From assembly GCF_001426525.1 (NCBI RefSeq), contig NZ_LMEW01000005.1, positions 176,367 through 240,366 on the forward strand: a DNA stretch of 64,000 nucleotides, in the 5' to 3' direction. This DNA comes from Massilia sp. Root133. GTDB lineage: Bacteria > Pseudomonadota > Gammaproteobacteria > Burkholderiales > Burkholderiaceae_D. The notes below the pieces were generated by a model. That model made no database searches, was not told where the DNA came from, and worked only from the letters and a program-made list of their open reading frames with translations. Positions 43,251 through 52,253 of this stretch are shown piece after piece. The translations under genes were made by a program, and so were the position numbers. Positions within the stretch are counted from its first letter, which is position 1. The number at the start of each line of letters is the position of its first letter.

Positions 43251-44675
43251 GTGCCCAGTTCCCTCTCACGGCGCGCGCTGCTGCGCGCCGGCGTTGCCAT
43301 GCCCGTGCTGGCCGGCTGCCAGGCCTTCCTGCCGAGATCCGCCGGCACGCTGCCGCGGTCCGACGTCCGGGTGGACGCGCCGTTCGCGATGCTCGCCATC
43401 GCCGTGCCCGATTTCTCGGGCGCGCCCCGCTTCGACATCGTGACGTACGGCGCCGCGCACGGCGACCAGGCAGCGACCGGCACCGCGCTCGCGCGCGCCA
43501 TCGCGGCGGCGCATGCGGCCGGCGGCGGTGTCGTCGTGGTGCCGGCGGGGACGTGGCCGACGGGCCCCATCCACCTGAAGAGCCATGTCGCGCTGCACGT
43601 GGAAGACGGCGCGACACTCCTCTTCTCGCCCGACCCGCGCGACCACCTGCCGGCCGTGTCCACGAGCTGGGAGGGGCTCGAATGCATGAACTATTCGCCG
43701 CTCGTGTATGCCTACGATTGCGAAAACGTGGCCATCACGGGCCGCGGCACCTTGCGCGCGCGGCTGGACGTGTGGAAGCAATGGTATGCGCGGCCGCAGG
43801 CGCACATGGATGCGCTGGTCGCGTTGTACAACATGGCCTGCCGCGACGGCGTGCCGGTGGAGCTGCGCGACATGACGGCGGGCCAGGCCAACCTGCGTCC
43901 GCACTTCATCCAGTTCAACCGCTGCCGCCACGTGCTCGTGGAGGACATCCACATCGTCGACAGCCCGTTCTGGGTGCTGCATCCCTACCTGTGCCGCGAC
44001 GTCGTGATCCGCCGGGTCGACATCGCCGCGCACGGCCACAACAACGACGGCGTCGATCCGGAGATGAGCCGGAACGTGCTGATCGACCAGTGCACATTCG
44101 ACCAGGGCGACGATGCCGTGTCCGTGAAGTCGGGGCGCGACCGCGACGCGTGGCGCCTCGACGCCCCGTCGCGCAACATCGTCATGCGCCGCTGCCGCAT
44201 CAAGAACGGCCACCAGCTGATGGCGATCGGCAGCGAGCTGTCGGGCGGGGTGGAGAACGTGTTCGTCGACGACTGCCATGTCGACCACGCGGATTCCTCG
44301 GCGCCCAGCACGATCAACAACCTGCTGTACGTGAAGACGAACGAACGGCGCGGCGGCTTTGTCCGCAACATCCACATGACGAACGTGAGCGCCACCCGCA
44401 TCAAGGGCGGCGTGCTCGCGGTCGAGACGGACGTGCTGTACCAGTGGAAGACGCTGGTGCCCACGCTCGAGCGCCGCCTCACGCCGATCGAAGGGCTGTT
44501 CGTGGCCGGCCTCCGCGTCGAGGATGCGGGCTTCGTCTGCCTCGTGAAGGGCGAGGCGGAACTGCCGGTGCGCGACGTGCGCCTGCGCGACGTGGCCGTG
44601 CGCACGGTGCGCGGGACACCGGTCGTGACCGAGCACGTGCAAGGCTTCGACAACCGCGCGGACGTGCGGGCATGA
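43251..44675 (+). CDS. GH28 polygalacturonase-like enzyme, predicted Tat lipoprotein, GTG start
   Basis: 474 aa. The GTG at 43251 follows AAGGAGA by six bases. The N-terminus SRRALLRAG resembles a twin-arginine leader and ends in a lipobox (VLAGC), so an exported lipoprotein is likely. The parallel beta-helix carries GH28 catalytic motifs: NNDGVD (D266), QGDD (D287, D288), NGHQ (H321, where most members have GHG) and RIK (383-385). It would cut galacturonan or RG-type backbones, probably exo-acting. An ATGA overlap couples it to the GH35 gene. Confidence 0.88.
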   Translation: MPSSLSRRALLRAGVAMPVLAGCQAFLPRSAGTLPRSDVRVDAPFAMLAIAVPDFSGAPRFDIVTYGAAHGDQAATGTALARAIAAAHAAGGGVVVVPAGTWPTGPIHLKSHVALHVEDGATLLFSPDPRDHLPAVSTSWEGLECMNYSPLVYAYDCENVAITGRGTLRARLDVWKQWYARPQAHMDALVALYNMACRDGVPVELRDMTAGQANLRPHFIQFNRCRHVLVEDIHIVDSPFWVLHPYLCRDVVIRRVDIAAHGHNNDGVDPEMSRNVLIDQCTFDQGDDAVSVKSGRDRDAWRLDAPSRNIVMRRCRIKNGHQLMAIGSELSGGVENVFVDDCHVDHADSSAPSTINNLLYVKTNERRGGFVRNIHMTNVSATRIKGGVLAVETDVLYQWKTLVPTLERRLTPIEGLFVAGLRVEDAGFVCLVKGEAELPVRDVRLRDVAVRTVRGTPVVTEHVQGFDNRADVRA

Positions 44676-47600
44676 GCGGCCGCCGTCTGTACGCGGCGCT
44701 CGCCGCCGCCGTCCTCGCCTGCGCGCCCGCGGTCGCGCAGGAGCTGGGCATTCCGCAGGCGTCGGATACGGCGGCCCGCACCGGGGACCGGGCGAACCGG
44801 GCCGACACGACATGGCTGATGGCTGCCGTGGCGCCTGGCCTGCCGGACCGCCTGAGCATCTTCCGTTCGGACGACGGCACGACTTTCGTCACGCAGGCGT
44901 CGGAAGCGTATGCGCCGCCGCGCGGCATGCTGCGCGAGCCGGCGCTCGTGCGTCACGACGGCCAGTACCGGGTGGCGTACGTGGCCGGGGCCGGCAACGA
45001 GATCGGCCTCGCGCGCTCGAGCGACCTGAAACACTGGACATTCGAACGCACCGTGCCGATGCCCGGCCCCGCGCGCGCGCCGCGCTGGGTGCGCGCGCGC
45101 GACGGCGGCCTGAGACTCGTCGTCGCGCTGCCGCGCGGGCCCGCGCTGCTGGCGCCGGAGGCCGCGCCGGCGCCGCTTGCGTTGACGGGCCTGCAGGACA
45201 AGTACGAGGATGCGGCCGTCGTCGCGGATGGCGACGGTTACGTGGCGCTGGCGCGCCGGCGCGCGGACGGCATCCTGGAACTGGCGTGGGCCCGCGACCT
45301 GGCGGGACCGTGGACCATCGAACGGACGCTCGATGCGCTGGGCCGGGCGGCACCCGGCGTCGGTCTCGCGCGCCGGCCGGACGGCAGTTGGCGCGCGGTG
45401 TTCGCCGACGCGGCGGGCCATGCGTGGCAGGCCGACAGCGCCGATGGGATGAAGACGTGGTCGGCGAAACGTCCGCTGGCGGGCGTGGCGGCCGGCGTCG
45501 CCGCGCCGGACGTGCTGGCCGACCGGGCGCAGGATGTCGCCGCCGCCGTCCGCCCGCGCGGCAAGCCGCGGCAGGTCGGCTGGGACCCGTACTCGCTGAC
45601 GGTGGGCGGCAAGCGGGTCGTCGTGTGGTCCGGCGAGATCCACCCGTTCCGGCTGCCGGATCCCGCACAGTGGCGCGACGTGATCCAGAAGATGAAGGCG
45701 GTGGGATTCAACGGCGTGTCGTTCTACTTCGACTGGGGCTATCACTCGCCGGCGCCGGGCGTCTACGATTTTTCCGGCGTGCGCAACGTCGAGCGGGCGC
45801 TCGAGATCGCGGAAGAAGAGGGCATGTACGTGATCGCGCGCATGGGGCCGTACGTCAATGCGGAGCTGTCCGGCGGCGGTTTCCCCGGCTGGATGTTCCG
45901 CAACCGGGCGGAGGCGCGCACGGACGATCCGGCCTACCTGGCGGCCGTCGACGAATGGATGACGCAGATCGACGCCATCATCGCGCGCCACCAGGCGACG
46001 ACGGGCGGCGGCACGGTGATCGCCTACCAGCTCGAGAATGAACTGGGCAAGGTGGAGCCGAAGCACGTACGCCAGATGGCGCACCTCGCCGCGAAGGCGC
46101 GCACGGACGGGATCACGGTGCCGTTGTTCCACAACGCGGCCGGCCGGCTCCCGGACTGGACGCCGACGGCATCGTCCGCGCCGTGGGCGAATCCGGGACC
46201 GGTGGACCTGTACGCGTTCGACGGCTATCCGGGCGGCGCCTGCGACGTCCACGCGAATCCGGCCGGCCCAAACAAGGCGCCGGACTGGGGCATCTACGCG
46301 ACGCCGGGACCGAAGGCGGGCGCGCTGAGCTCCCCCGGCACGCCCGGCTTCGTGGCGGAGATCGGGGCGGGCTGGTTCGACTACTGGGGTTCCAACGGCA
46401 CGTACGCGTGCACGGCCGAACGCCAGGGCAAGGGCTACCAGCGCGTGTTCTACGGGACGAACCTGATGAACCGCATCACGCTCCACAACATCTACATGGC
46501 GTTCGGGGGCACGTCGTGGGGCTGGCTGCCGGGGCCCATCGTGTACACGTCGTACGATTACGGCGCCCCGATCGCGGAAGACCGCGGCCTGCGACCGAAG
46601 GCGCTGGCGCTGAAGCAGCAGGGCATGTTCGTGCAGGCGGCCGGGCCGGTGCTCGCGCGCATGGACAAGGGACCGGAAATCCGCACGACGAATCCGCGCG
46701 TGCGGCTCTACCACAACGTCAACACGGAGCTCGGCACGCACGTGCTGTTCGCCGTGCACGGTCCGTCCGACCTGCTGACGGACGATGCGTTCTCGTTCGA
46801 CGTCGCCACGAGCGACGGCACGTACACGATCGCCTCGCGCCTGAACGGCCAGGACGCGAAGATGCTGCTGGCCGATTACGCGCTGGAGCGCCAGCACCTC
46901 GTGTATGCCACGTCGGAACTGCAGGCGCAGTTGCGCGACGGGGCGCGCGACGTCGTGCTGCTGCACGGCCGCGATGGCGAGAACGGCGAGACCGTGCTCC
47001 GTTATGCATCCGCACCGAAGGTCGAAGTATTGGCGGGCGACGTGCGCACGGCGTTCGACGCCGCGCGCGGCGACCTGAAGCTCGCGTATGCGCACACCGG
47101 CCTGGCGCGGGTACGCATCACGGGCGGCGGACGCGCGCCGCTGCTGCTGCTGATCGCGGACGAGGGCACGTCGCAGCGCTTCTGGATGCAGGAGACGCCC
47201 GCGGGTCGCGTCCTCGAACTGACGCCGGCGCTCGTGCGCACCGCGCGCATCGAGGGCGGCCGGCTGCACCTGACGGGCGATACGGCGGCCGCCAGCCCGC
47301 TCGAGATCTGGGGACCGGACATCGCCCATGTCTCGTTCAACGGCGCCGCCCTCGCGACGGCACGCCAGCCGGACGGCAGCCTGCGCAGCATGGAGCCGCT
47401 CGCCGGCCCGGCGCCCGTTTCCGTCCCGGACCTCCGCACCGCGGCCTGGACCCGGCGCATGGACAGTCCGGAGGCGCAGCCCGGCTTCGACGATGGCACC
47501 TGGGTGCAGGCCGACAACCGGCCGTCGGCCGCGCAGACGTGGACGTTGCCGGAGCGCGGCCAGCCCACGCTCGCGATGAGCGACTACGGTTTCCATCATG

Positions 47601-48457
47601 GCGACGTGTGGTACCGCGGCCGCTTCGACACGAGCGATCCCGCCGCGAACCGGCTGGAACTCTTCTATGGCGGCGGTGGCGCCGGCATGCTGCAGGCGTG
47701 GGTCGACGGCCGCTTCCTGGGCCAGCACGAGCTCGACACGGGCCGCTCGTTCCCGGAGACGACGGACACCGTGCGCTTCGACCTCGGCAAGCTCGCGCCG
47801 GGGCCGCACGTCGTCGCGGTCATGGTCCGCAACGATTCGCACAACTGGGACCTGATGGCGGACGACGCCCATCGCGAGGCGCGCGGCCTGATCGCGGCGT
47901 CGCTGACGTCCAGAGGCGGACGCCGGTTCGCTGTGCCGATCCGCTGGCGCATCCAGGGCAACCAGGGCGGCGAGGACATCGCCGACCGCGTGCGCGGTCC
48001 GTACAACGACGGTGGCCTTTACGGCGAACGGGCGGGCTGGCACCTGCCGGGCGCGCCGGGGCAGGGGTGGACGCCCGCGCGGCCGGGCGACGCGCCGCCG
48101 GCCCCGGGCACGTACTGGCTGCGCACGCAGGTGAAGCTGGACCTGCCGCGCGGGCACGACGTCCAGCTGGGCCTCGCGTTCGGCGACACCAGGCACCCGC
48201 GCTCCGGACGCGAGAACCGCGCGCTCGTCTTCGTCAACGGCTGGAATGTCGGGCAGTTCATCGCGCACGTCGGGCCGCAACGGGTGTTCGTGATCCCGCC
48301 GGGTATCCTCCACCCGCAGGGCGACAATACGATCGCGCTCGCCGTCACGACCGACGGCGATTCCGCCAATGCGCTGGAACCGGTGCGGCTCGAGGTGTTG
48401 CGTGCCGTCCACGGCGGGGTGTCCGGCGACGCGGTAAAGGGTCAGGCCGGGCCGTAG
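44672..48457 (+). CDS. GH35 beta-galactosidase with N-terminal propeller-like domain
   Basis: 1261 aa, secreted (signal peptide 1-23). Residues about 35-290 show the repeated strand-turn texture of a GH43/sialidase-like propeller (LSIFRSDDGTTF, LARSSDLKHWTFERT, YVALARRRADGILELAWA), an uncommon extra domain. The GH35 barrel starts near 305 (VVVWSGEIHPFRLP) and has acid/base E457 in QLENEL and nucleophile E563 in VAEIGAGWFDYWG. The beta-galactosidase jelly-roll domains follow to the end. Translation is coupled to GH28 by ATGA. Galactan side chains of RG-I are the likely target. The propeller lacks a complete GH43 triad as far as I can see, so it may only bind. Confidence 0.87.
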   Translation: MSGRRLYAALAAAVLACAPAVAQELGIPQASDTAARTGDRANRADTTWLMAAVAPGLPDRLSIFRSDDGTTFVTQASEAYAPPRGMLREPALVRHDGQYRVAYVAGAGNEIGLARSSDLKHWTFERTVPMPGPARAPRWVRARDGGLRLVVALPRGPALLAPEAAPAPLALTGLQDKYEDAAVVADGDGYVALARRRADGILELAWARDLAGPWTIERTLDALGRAAPGVGLARRPDGSWRAVFADAAGHAWQADSADGMKTWSAKRPLAGVAAGVAAPDVLADRAQDVAAAVRPRGKPRQVGWDPYSLTVGGKRVVVWSGEIHPFRLPDPAQWRDVIQKMKAVGFNGVSFYFDWGYHSPAPGVYDFSGVRNVERALEIAEEEGMYVIARMGPYVNAELSGGGFPGWMFRNRAEARTDDPAYLAAVDEWMTQIDAIIARHQATTGGGTVIAYQLENELGKVEPKHVRQMAHLAAKARTDGITVPLFHNAAGRLPDWTPTASSAPWANPGPVDLYAFDGYPGGACDVHANPAGPNKAPDWGIYATPGPKAGALSSPGTPGFVAEIGAGWFDYWGSNGTYACTAERQGKGYQRVFYGTNLMNRITLHNIYMAFGGTSWGWLPGPIVYTSYDYGAPIAEDRGLRPKALALKQQGMFVQAAGPVLARMDKGPEIRTTNPRVRLYHNVNTELGTHVLFAVHGPSDLLTDDAFSFDVATSDGTYTIASRLNGQDAKMLLADYALERQHLVYATSELQAQLRDGARDVVLLHGRDGENGETVLRYASAPKVEVLAGDVRTAFDAARGDLKLAYAHTGLARVRITGGGRAPLLLLIADEGTSQRFWMQETPAGRVLELTPALVRTARIEGGRLHLTGDTAAASPLEIWGPDIAHVSFNGAALATARQPDGSLRSMEPLAGPAPVSVPDLRTAAWTRRMDSPEAQPGFDDGTWVQADNRPSAAQTWTLPERGQPTLAMSDYGFHHGDVWYRGRFDTSDPAANRLELFYGGGGAGMLQAWVDGRFLGQHELDTGRSFPETTDTVRFDLGKLAPGPHVVAVMVRNDSHNWDLMADDAHREARGLIAASLTSRGGRRFAVPIRWRIQGNQGGEDIADRVRGPYNDGGLYGERAGWHLPGAPGQGWTPARPGDAPPAPGTYWLRTQVKLDLPRGHDVQLGLAFGDTRHPRSGRENRALVFVNGWNVGQFIAHVGPQRVFVIPPGILHPQGDNTIALAVTTDGDSANALEPVRLEVLRAVHGGVSGDAVKGQAGP

Positions 48458-48487
48458 TTGCTGAACTGTCAGTCACAAGTCAGCAAC
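48457..48487. terminator. Stem-loop at the end of the GH35 gene
   Basis: GTTGCTGA (48457-48464) and TCAGCAAC (48480-48487) are perfect 8-bp arms starting at the last base of the stop codon, with a 15-nt loop. There is no T-run. A second overlapping pair, AACTGTCA (48464-48471) and TGACAGTT (48506-48513), can form the alternative stem. Either could end or stabilise the mRNA. Confidence 0.45.
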
Positions 48488-48557
48488 ACCTGATAGTGTC
48501 CCGCGTGACAGTTAGCGGTCCGGGCCTTACAATGTTGCCTCACGAGAACATTGACCG

Positions 48558-48575
48558 GGCCGGACCTTTCCGGCC
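48558..48575. other. GC-rich leader hairpin before the GGDEF/EAL gene
   Basis: GGCCGGA-CCTT-TCCGGCC is a perfect 7-bp stem with a 4-nt loop, ending 6 bp before the GAGGATA RBS at 48582. If transcribed it may influence ribosome access. No riboswitch consensus recognised. Confidence 0.4.
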
Positions 48576-48596
48576 GCGCCGCGAGGATACAATTTG

Positions 48597-50882
48597 ATGC
48601 TAGGGTTTGACGATATCGCACAATGGCGCGCGCGGATCTTCTCGCGCCTGTTGTCGATAGTGCTCGTCCTGGGCACCATCGCGGCCATCCCCAGCGCGTT
48701 CGTCGTGCTGCGCCAGGGCGTATGGACCGTGGCCGCGATGGACGGCGCCGCGCTGGGCTGGTTGTTCGTCCTGTGGCGCCTGAAGCGCCTGCCGTACACT
48801 TTCCGGGTGCTGAACTTCCTCGCCATCATCTACATGGTGGCCATCTGCCTGATGCTGAAGGTGGGACCGGTCAGCCAGAACTACCTGATGGCGCCGCCCG
48901 TGATGGCGGCGATCCTGCTCGGTACCGCACCCGCGCTGGCGGCACTCGCGGCCAGCGCCGTCATCCTCGTCATCGGTATCGGGCACTTCCAGGCCTCGGT
49001 CGTCGACATGGGGCATGACCCATTGGTCGTGTCGCTCCTCGTTGCGCTGAACTTCACGTGCGTGGGCGCGCTGCTGACGCTCACGTGCAGCACCTTGCTC
49101 AAGGGGTTATCGCGTTCGCTGGACGAGGTGCGCGGCTTCGCCAAATCGCTGGAGAGCGGGAAGGATGCGCTGCAGGCGGTGAACGCCGAACTGCGCCTGA
49201 CGTCGGCCGCGCTGGCGCGCCTGAACGACATGGTGCTGATCGCGCGCGCCGTCGACACGCCGGACCGCGACCAGCCCATCATCTTCAGCAACGAAGCGTT
49301 CCAGCGCCGCACCGGCTACAGCGACGCCGACATCGTCGGCCGCAGCATGCGCGTGCTGCACGGGCCGGGCACGGATCCGGCCGTCGTCGAACGCATCGTG
49401 GAGTCCATGCGCACCGGCCAGCCCGCGACGGCGGAACTGGTCAACTACACCAAGTCCGGCGACCCCTATTGGGTCGAGATGGAACTCATGCCGTTCACGG
49501 ACGACGCGGGCCGGATCAGCCACTGGGTCGTTGTCGGCCGCGACATCACGGAGCGTCGCCATTCGGCCGACGCGATCCACCGCCTCGCGTACTACGACGT
49601 CCTCACGGGCCTGCCCAACCGACGCCTGATGACGGAGCGGCTGGACGCCATGGTGGCAACGGCCAACGCGGGCCGCGGGCTCGGCGCCGTGCTGTACATC
49701 GACCTGGACAACTTCAAGCACGTGAACGACGCGCGCGGCCATGCGACCGGCGACGCGCTGCTCAAGCACACGGCGAAGAGCCTGGGCCAGGTCGTGCGCA
49801 AGGGCGACACGGTGGCGCGCCTGGGCGGCGACGAGTTCGTCGTGCTGCTCGACGGCCTCGGCACCGATCCCGCCGGCGCCACGGCCGCGGCGCTGTCGGT
49901 GTCTGACAAGATCCGCGTCGCGCTGGCCGACGACGTCGTCATCGACGACCAGAATTACCATTCGACGGCCAGCATCGGCGTCGCGCTGCCGACGCGCCCC
50001 GGCCAGTCCGTGGCCGACCTGCTGCGCGATGCGGACCTCGCCATGTACCACGCCAAGGCGGCCGGCCGCAACGGCGTGGCCGTGTTCGAGACGCCGATGC
50101 TGGCCGCGGCCGAACGCCAGCTGACGCTGGGCCGTGACCTCTCCGCGGCGCTCGACAAGGGCGAACTGTCCATGCACCTGCAGCTGCAGGTCGACCATGC
50201 GGGCCAGCCGGTGGGCGCCGAGATGCTGATGCGCTGGCGCCGCGCCGACGGCAAGTTCGTCCCGCCCGACGTGTTCATCCCCGTGGCGGAAACGACCGGG
50301 ATGATCGTCCCCCTCGGCCTGTGGGTGCTGCGCCAGGCCTGCGAGGCGCGCCTGGCGCTGGAGGCGGCCGGGCATCCGCTGCAGTTGTCGATCAACGTCA
50401 GCCCGCGCCAGTTCCGCCAGCCCGAATTCGTCGCCCAGGTGCGCGCCGCGTTCGAGGACTCGGGCGTGACGCCGCACGCATTCGTGTTCGAGGTGACGGA
50501 AGGGCTGCTCGTCGAAGACTTCGACGTCATCACGGCCAAGATGCGCGAACTGGCCGCGCTGGGCATCCGCTTCTCGATCGACGATTTCGGCACCGGCTAT
50601 TCGAGCCTGGGCTACCTGAAGAAGATGCCGCTGTACGAACTGAAGATCGACAAGAGCTTCATGCGCGACACGCCGCACGACGCCAACGGCACGGCGATCG
50701 TGCAGACCATCCTCGCGATGGCCGACCACCTGGGCCTGCGCGTCGTCGCGGAAGGCATCGAGACGGAGGCACAGGCGCGCTTCCTCGGCGAGAACGGGCG
50801 CCCGTGCATGCAGGGCTACCTGTATTGCCGGCCGTTGCCGCTGCCCGACCTGGTCGCGCGCCTGGAGTGCGGCTTCGCATGA
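48597..50882 (+). CDS. Membrane PAS-GGDEF-EAL cyclic-di-GMP enzyme
   Basis: 761 aa. Residues 1 to about 175 contain five or six membrane helices (MASE-like sensor). A PAS domain follows at about 205-320 (NEAFQRRTGYSDADIVGRS). GGDEF at 410-414 is intact and preceded five residues earlier by an RxxD product-inhibition site (R401-D404). The EAL domain has E542 (EMLMRW), DDFGTGYSS and a YELKIDKSF segment, so phosphodiesterase activity is likely; which activity dominates cannot be told. It could link nutrient state to motility or biofilm. The ATG at 48597 follows GAGGATA. It converges with rhaK. Confidence 0.92.
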   Translation: MLGFDDIAQWRARIFSRLLSIVLVLGTIAAIPSAFVVLRQGVWTVAAMDGAALGWLFVLWRLKRLPYTFRVLNFLAIIYMVAICLMLKVGPVSQNYLMAPPVMAAILLGTAPALAALAASAVILVIGIGHFQASVVDMGHDPLVVSLLVALNFTCVGALLTLTCSTLLKGLSRSLDEVRGFAKSLESGKDALQAVNAELRLTSAALARLNDMVLIARAVDTPDRDQPIIFSNEAFQRRTGYSDADIVGRSMRVLHGPGTDPAVVERIVESMRTGQPATAELVNYTKSGDPYWVEMELMPFTDDAGRISHWVVVGRDITERRHSADAIHRLAYYDVLTGLPNRRLMTERLDAMVATANAGRGLGAVLYIDLDNFKHVNDARGHATGDALLKHTAKSLGQVVRKGDTVARLGGDEFVVLLDGLGTDPAGATAAALSVSDKIRVALADDVVIDDQNYHSTASIGVALPTRPGQSVADLLRDADLAMYHAKAAGRNGVAVFETPMLAAAERQLTLGRDLSAALDKGELSMHLQLQVDHAGQPVGAEMLMRWRRADGKFVPPDVFIPVAETTGMIVPLGLWVLRQACEARLALEAAGHPLQLSINVSPRQFRQPEFVAQVRAAFEDSGVTPHAFVFEVTEGLLVEDFDVITAKMRELAALGIRFSIDDFGTGYSSLGYLKKMPLYELKIDKSFMRDTPHDANGTAIVQTILAMADHLGLRVVAEGIETEAQARFLGENGRPCMQGYLYCRPLPLPDLVARLECGFA

Positions 50883-50916
50883 CGCCGGCCCACCCGGCGC
50901 CCGTGACGGCCGTCAC
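50883..50916. terminator. Bidirectional hairpins between GGDEF/EAL gene and rhaK
   Basis: Two structures fill the short convergent gap. CGCCGG (50883-50888) pairs with CCGGCG (50894-50899), and GTGACGGCCGTCAC (50903-50916) is a perfect palindrome covering the rhaK stop codon. Neither has a T-run, but the position is right for transcription end signals for both genes. Confidence 0.45.
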
Positions 50917-52253
50917 CCGAGCGCAGCACGCCAGCGGGCCCGGTAGGCCGCCAGTCCGGCGGGCGCGCAGGGCGCGATCGCGGTGCTGGTCCCGGGTGGC
51001 GCCGCATCGCGATAACGCAGCATCCACCCGCCGCACGTGGTGCCGCTCGCATCGTCCGAATACGACACCGGCTGCTGCGGGCGCAGCGCCCCGAGCAGGG
51101 GGCCGAACCACGGGTTCGACGTAAAACTGCCTTCGACGGCGAGCGGGCCCGCGGCGCCCAGCGCGTCGAGGCAGTAATCCGTCATGAGCACGCAGTACAG
51201 CGTCGCGAGCGCATAGCGTTCCTGCGCGTCCGCGGGCGGCGGGCCCTCGATGCGGCCGCTGCGACCCGCGAACGGCCCGCCCGTCGCGGCGAAGCAGGGC
51301 AGCGCCAGCGTGCCTTGCGCGACGAGGCGTTCGATCGTATCGACGCCGCAGGGCGTGGGCGTGGCGCCCGCCAGCTCGCCGAATTCGCGCCCGCCCATGA
51401 AGCGCATGCACGCGACGGGCTGGCCCAGCGCATTCGTGTTCGCGAGCATGTCGGCCCGTTCGCGCAACCCGTCCAGCGCGGTGCCGAAGGCCGCGGCGAT
51501 CATCCACGTGCCCGTCGACAGCACCGTGCCTTCGCTGCGGCCGAGGTAGCGCAGCAGCGACGCATTGCTGTCGTGGATGCCGCACAGGACCTGGCAGTCC
51601 GCGGGCAGCCACGTGGCGGCCGCGATCCCGGGCCGCAGCGTGCCCAGCGCCGCGTGCGCAGGCGCGAGCGGCGGCATCAGGTCCGTCCAGCCCATGCGGC
51701 CGACGAGGCTCGAATACGCCTGCGTGCGCGGGTTCCACAGGTCCGTGTGACAGCCCAGCGACGTCGCTTCCGACGCCGCCACGCCGCACAGGCGCCAGGC
51801 CCAGTACTGCGGATACGTGAGGATGTGCTTCGTGCGCCCGAACTCGCGCGGGAAGCGCGCCTGCAGCCACGCGAGCTGGCGGCCCAGGTTCAGGCCCGCC
51901 GGCAGGCGCGGGGACAGCGTCTCGTCGTAGGACGGACCGTCGTACTCGGCGCCCGGCAGCTCCGCCTCGTAGTCGAGCACGGGCAGCACGAGCCCCGCGT
52001 CGTCGACCAGCGCGGCGGTCGCGCCGTGCGTGACGGGCACGATGGCCGACACGCGCGCCCGCGCGGCAAACCCGCGGCACGTGGCGAGCAGCCAGTCCCA
52101 CAGGCCGTCCGTGTCGAGGTGCGCATAGGGCCCATCCGCAAGCACCGCGTTCGGGCGACGCTGCTCCGAGATGACCTTGCCGCCGGCGTCGATCAGCGCC
52201 AGCTTGGCGTTCGTCTTGCCGATGTCGAGGACGATCAGGGCGTCCGTCATCAT
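50913..52253 (-). CDS. rhaK: FGGY-family carbohydrate kinase, probable L-rhamnulokinase (RhaK)
   Basis: 446 aa. Phosphorylates L-rhamnulose with ATP. N-terminal IVLDIGKTNAKLALID is the phosphate-1 loop of the actin-like ATPase fold, and SEGTVLSTGTWM contains the second. CGIHDSNASL and the late SDDASGTTCGG region complete the FGGY pattern. It starts inside the stop of rhaQ (ATG at 52251-52253, GGAG upstream). It is the last gene of rhaRSTPQK, the same place RhaK holds in Rhizobium leguminosarum, where the kinase is also reported to be needed for transport. Specificity is inferred from context. Confidence 0.85.
   Translation of the reverse strand: MMTDALIVLDIGKTNAKLALIDAGGKVISEQRRPNAVLADGPYAHLDTDGLWDWLLATCRGFAARARVSAIVPVTHGATAALVDDAGLVLPVLDYEAELPGAEYDGPSYDETLSPRLPAGLNLGRQLAWLQARFPREFGRTKHILTYPQYWAWRLCGVAASEATSLGCHTDLWNPRTQAYSSLVGRMGWTDLMPPLAPAHAALGTLRPGIAAATWLPADCQVLCGIHDSNASLLRYLGRSEGTVLSTGTWMIAAAFGTALDGLRERADMLANTNALGQPVACMRFMGGREFGELAGATPTPCGVDTIERLVAQGTLALPCFAATGGPFAGRSGRIEGPPPADAQERYALATLYCVLMTDYCLDALGAAGPLAVEGSFTSNPWFGPLLGALRPQQPVSYSDDASGTTCGGWMLRYRDAAPPGTSTAIAPCAPAGLAAYRARWRAALG

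Noticed and set aside
43985..48412. A 1475-codon minus-strand frame opposite GH28/GH35
   Set aside because: No motifs, no RBS, opposite enzymes with complete catalytic residues.
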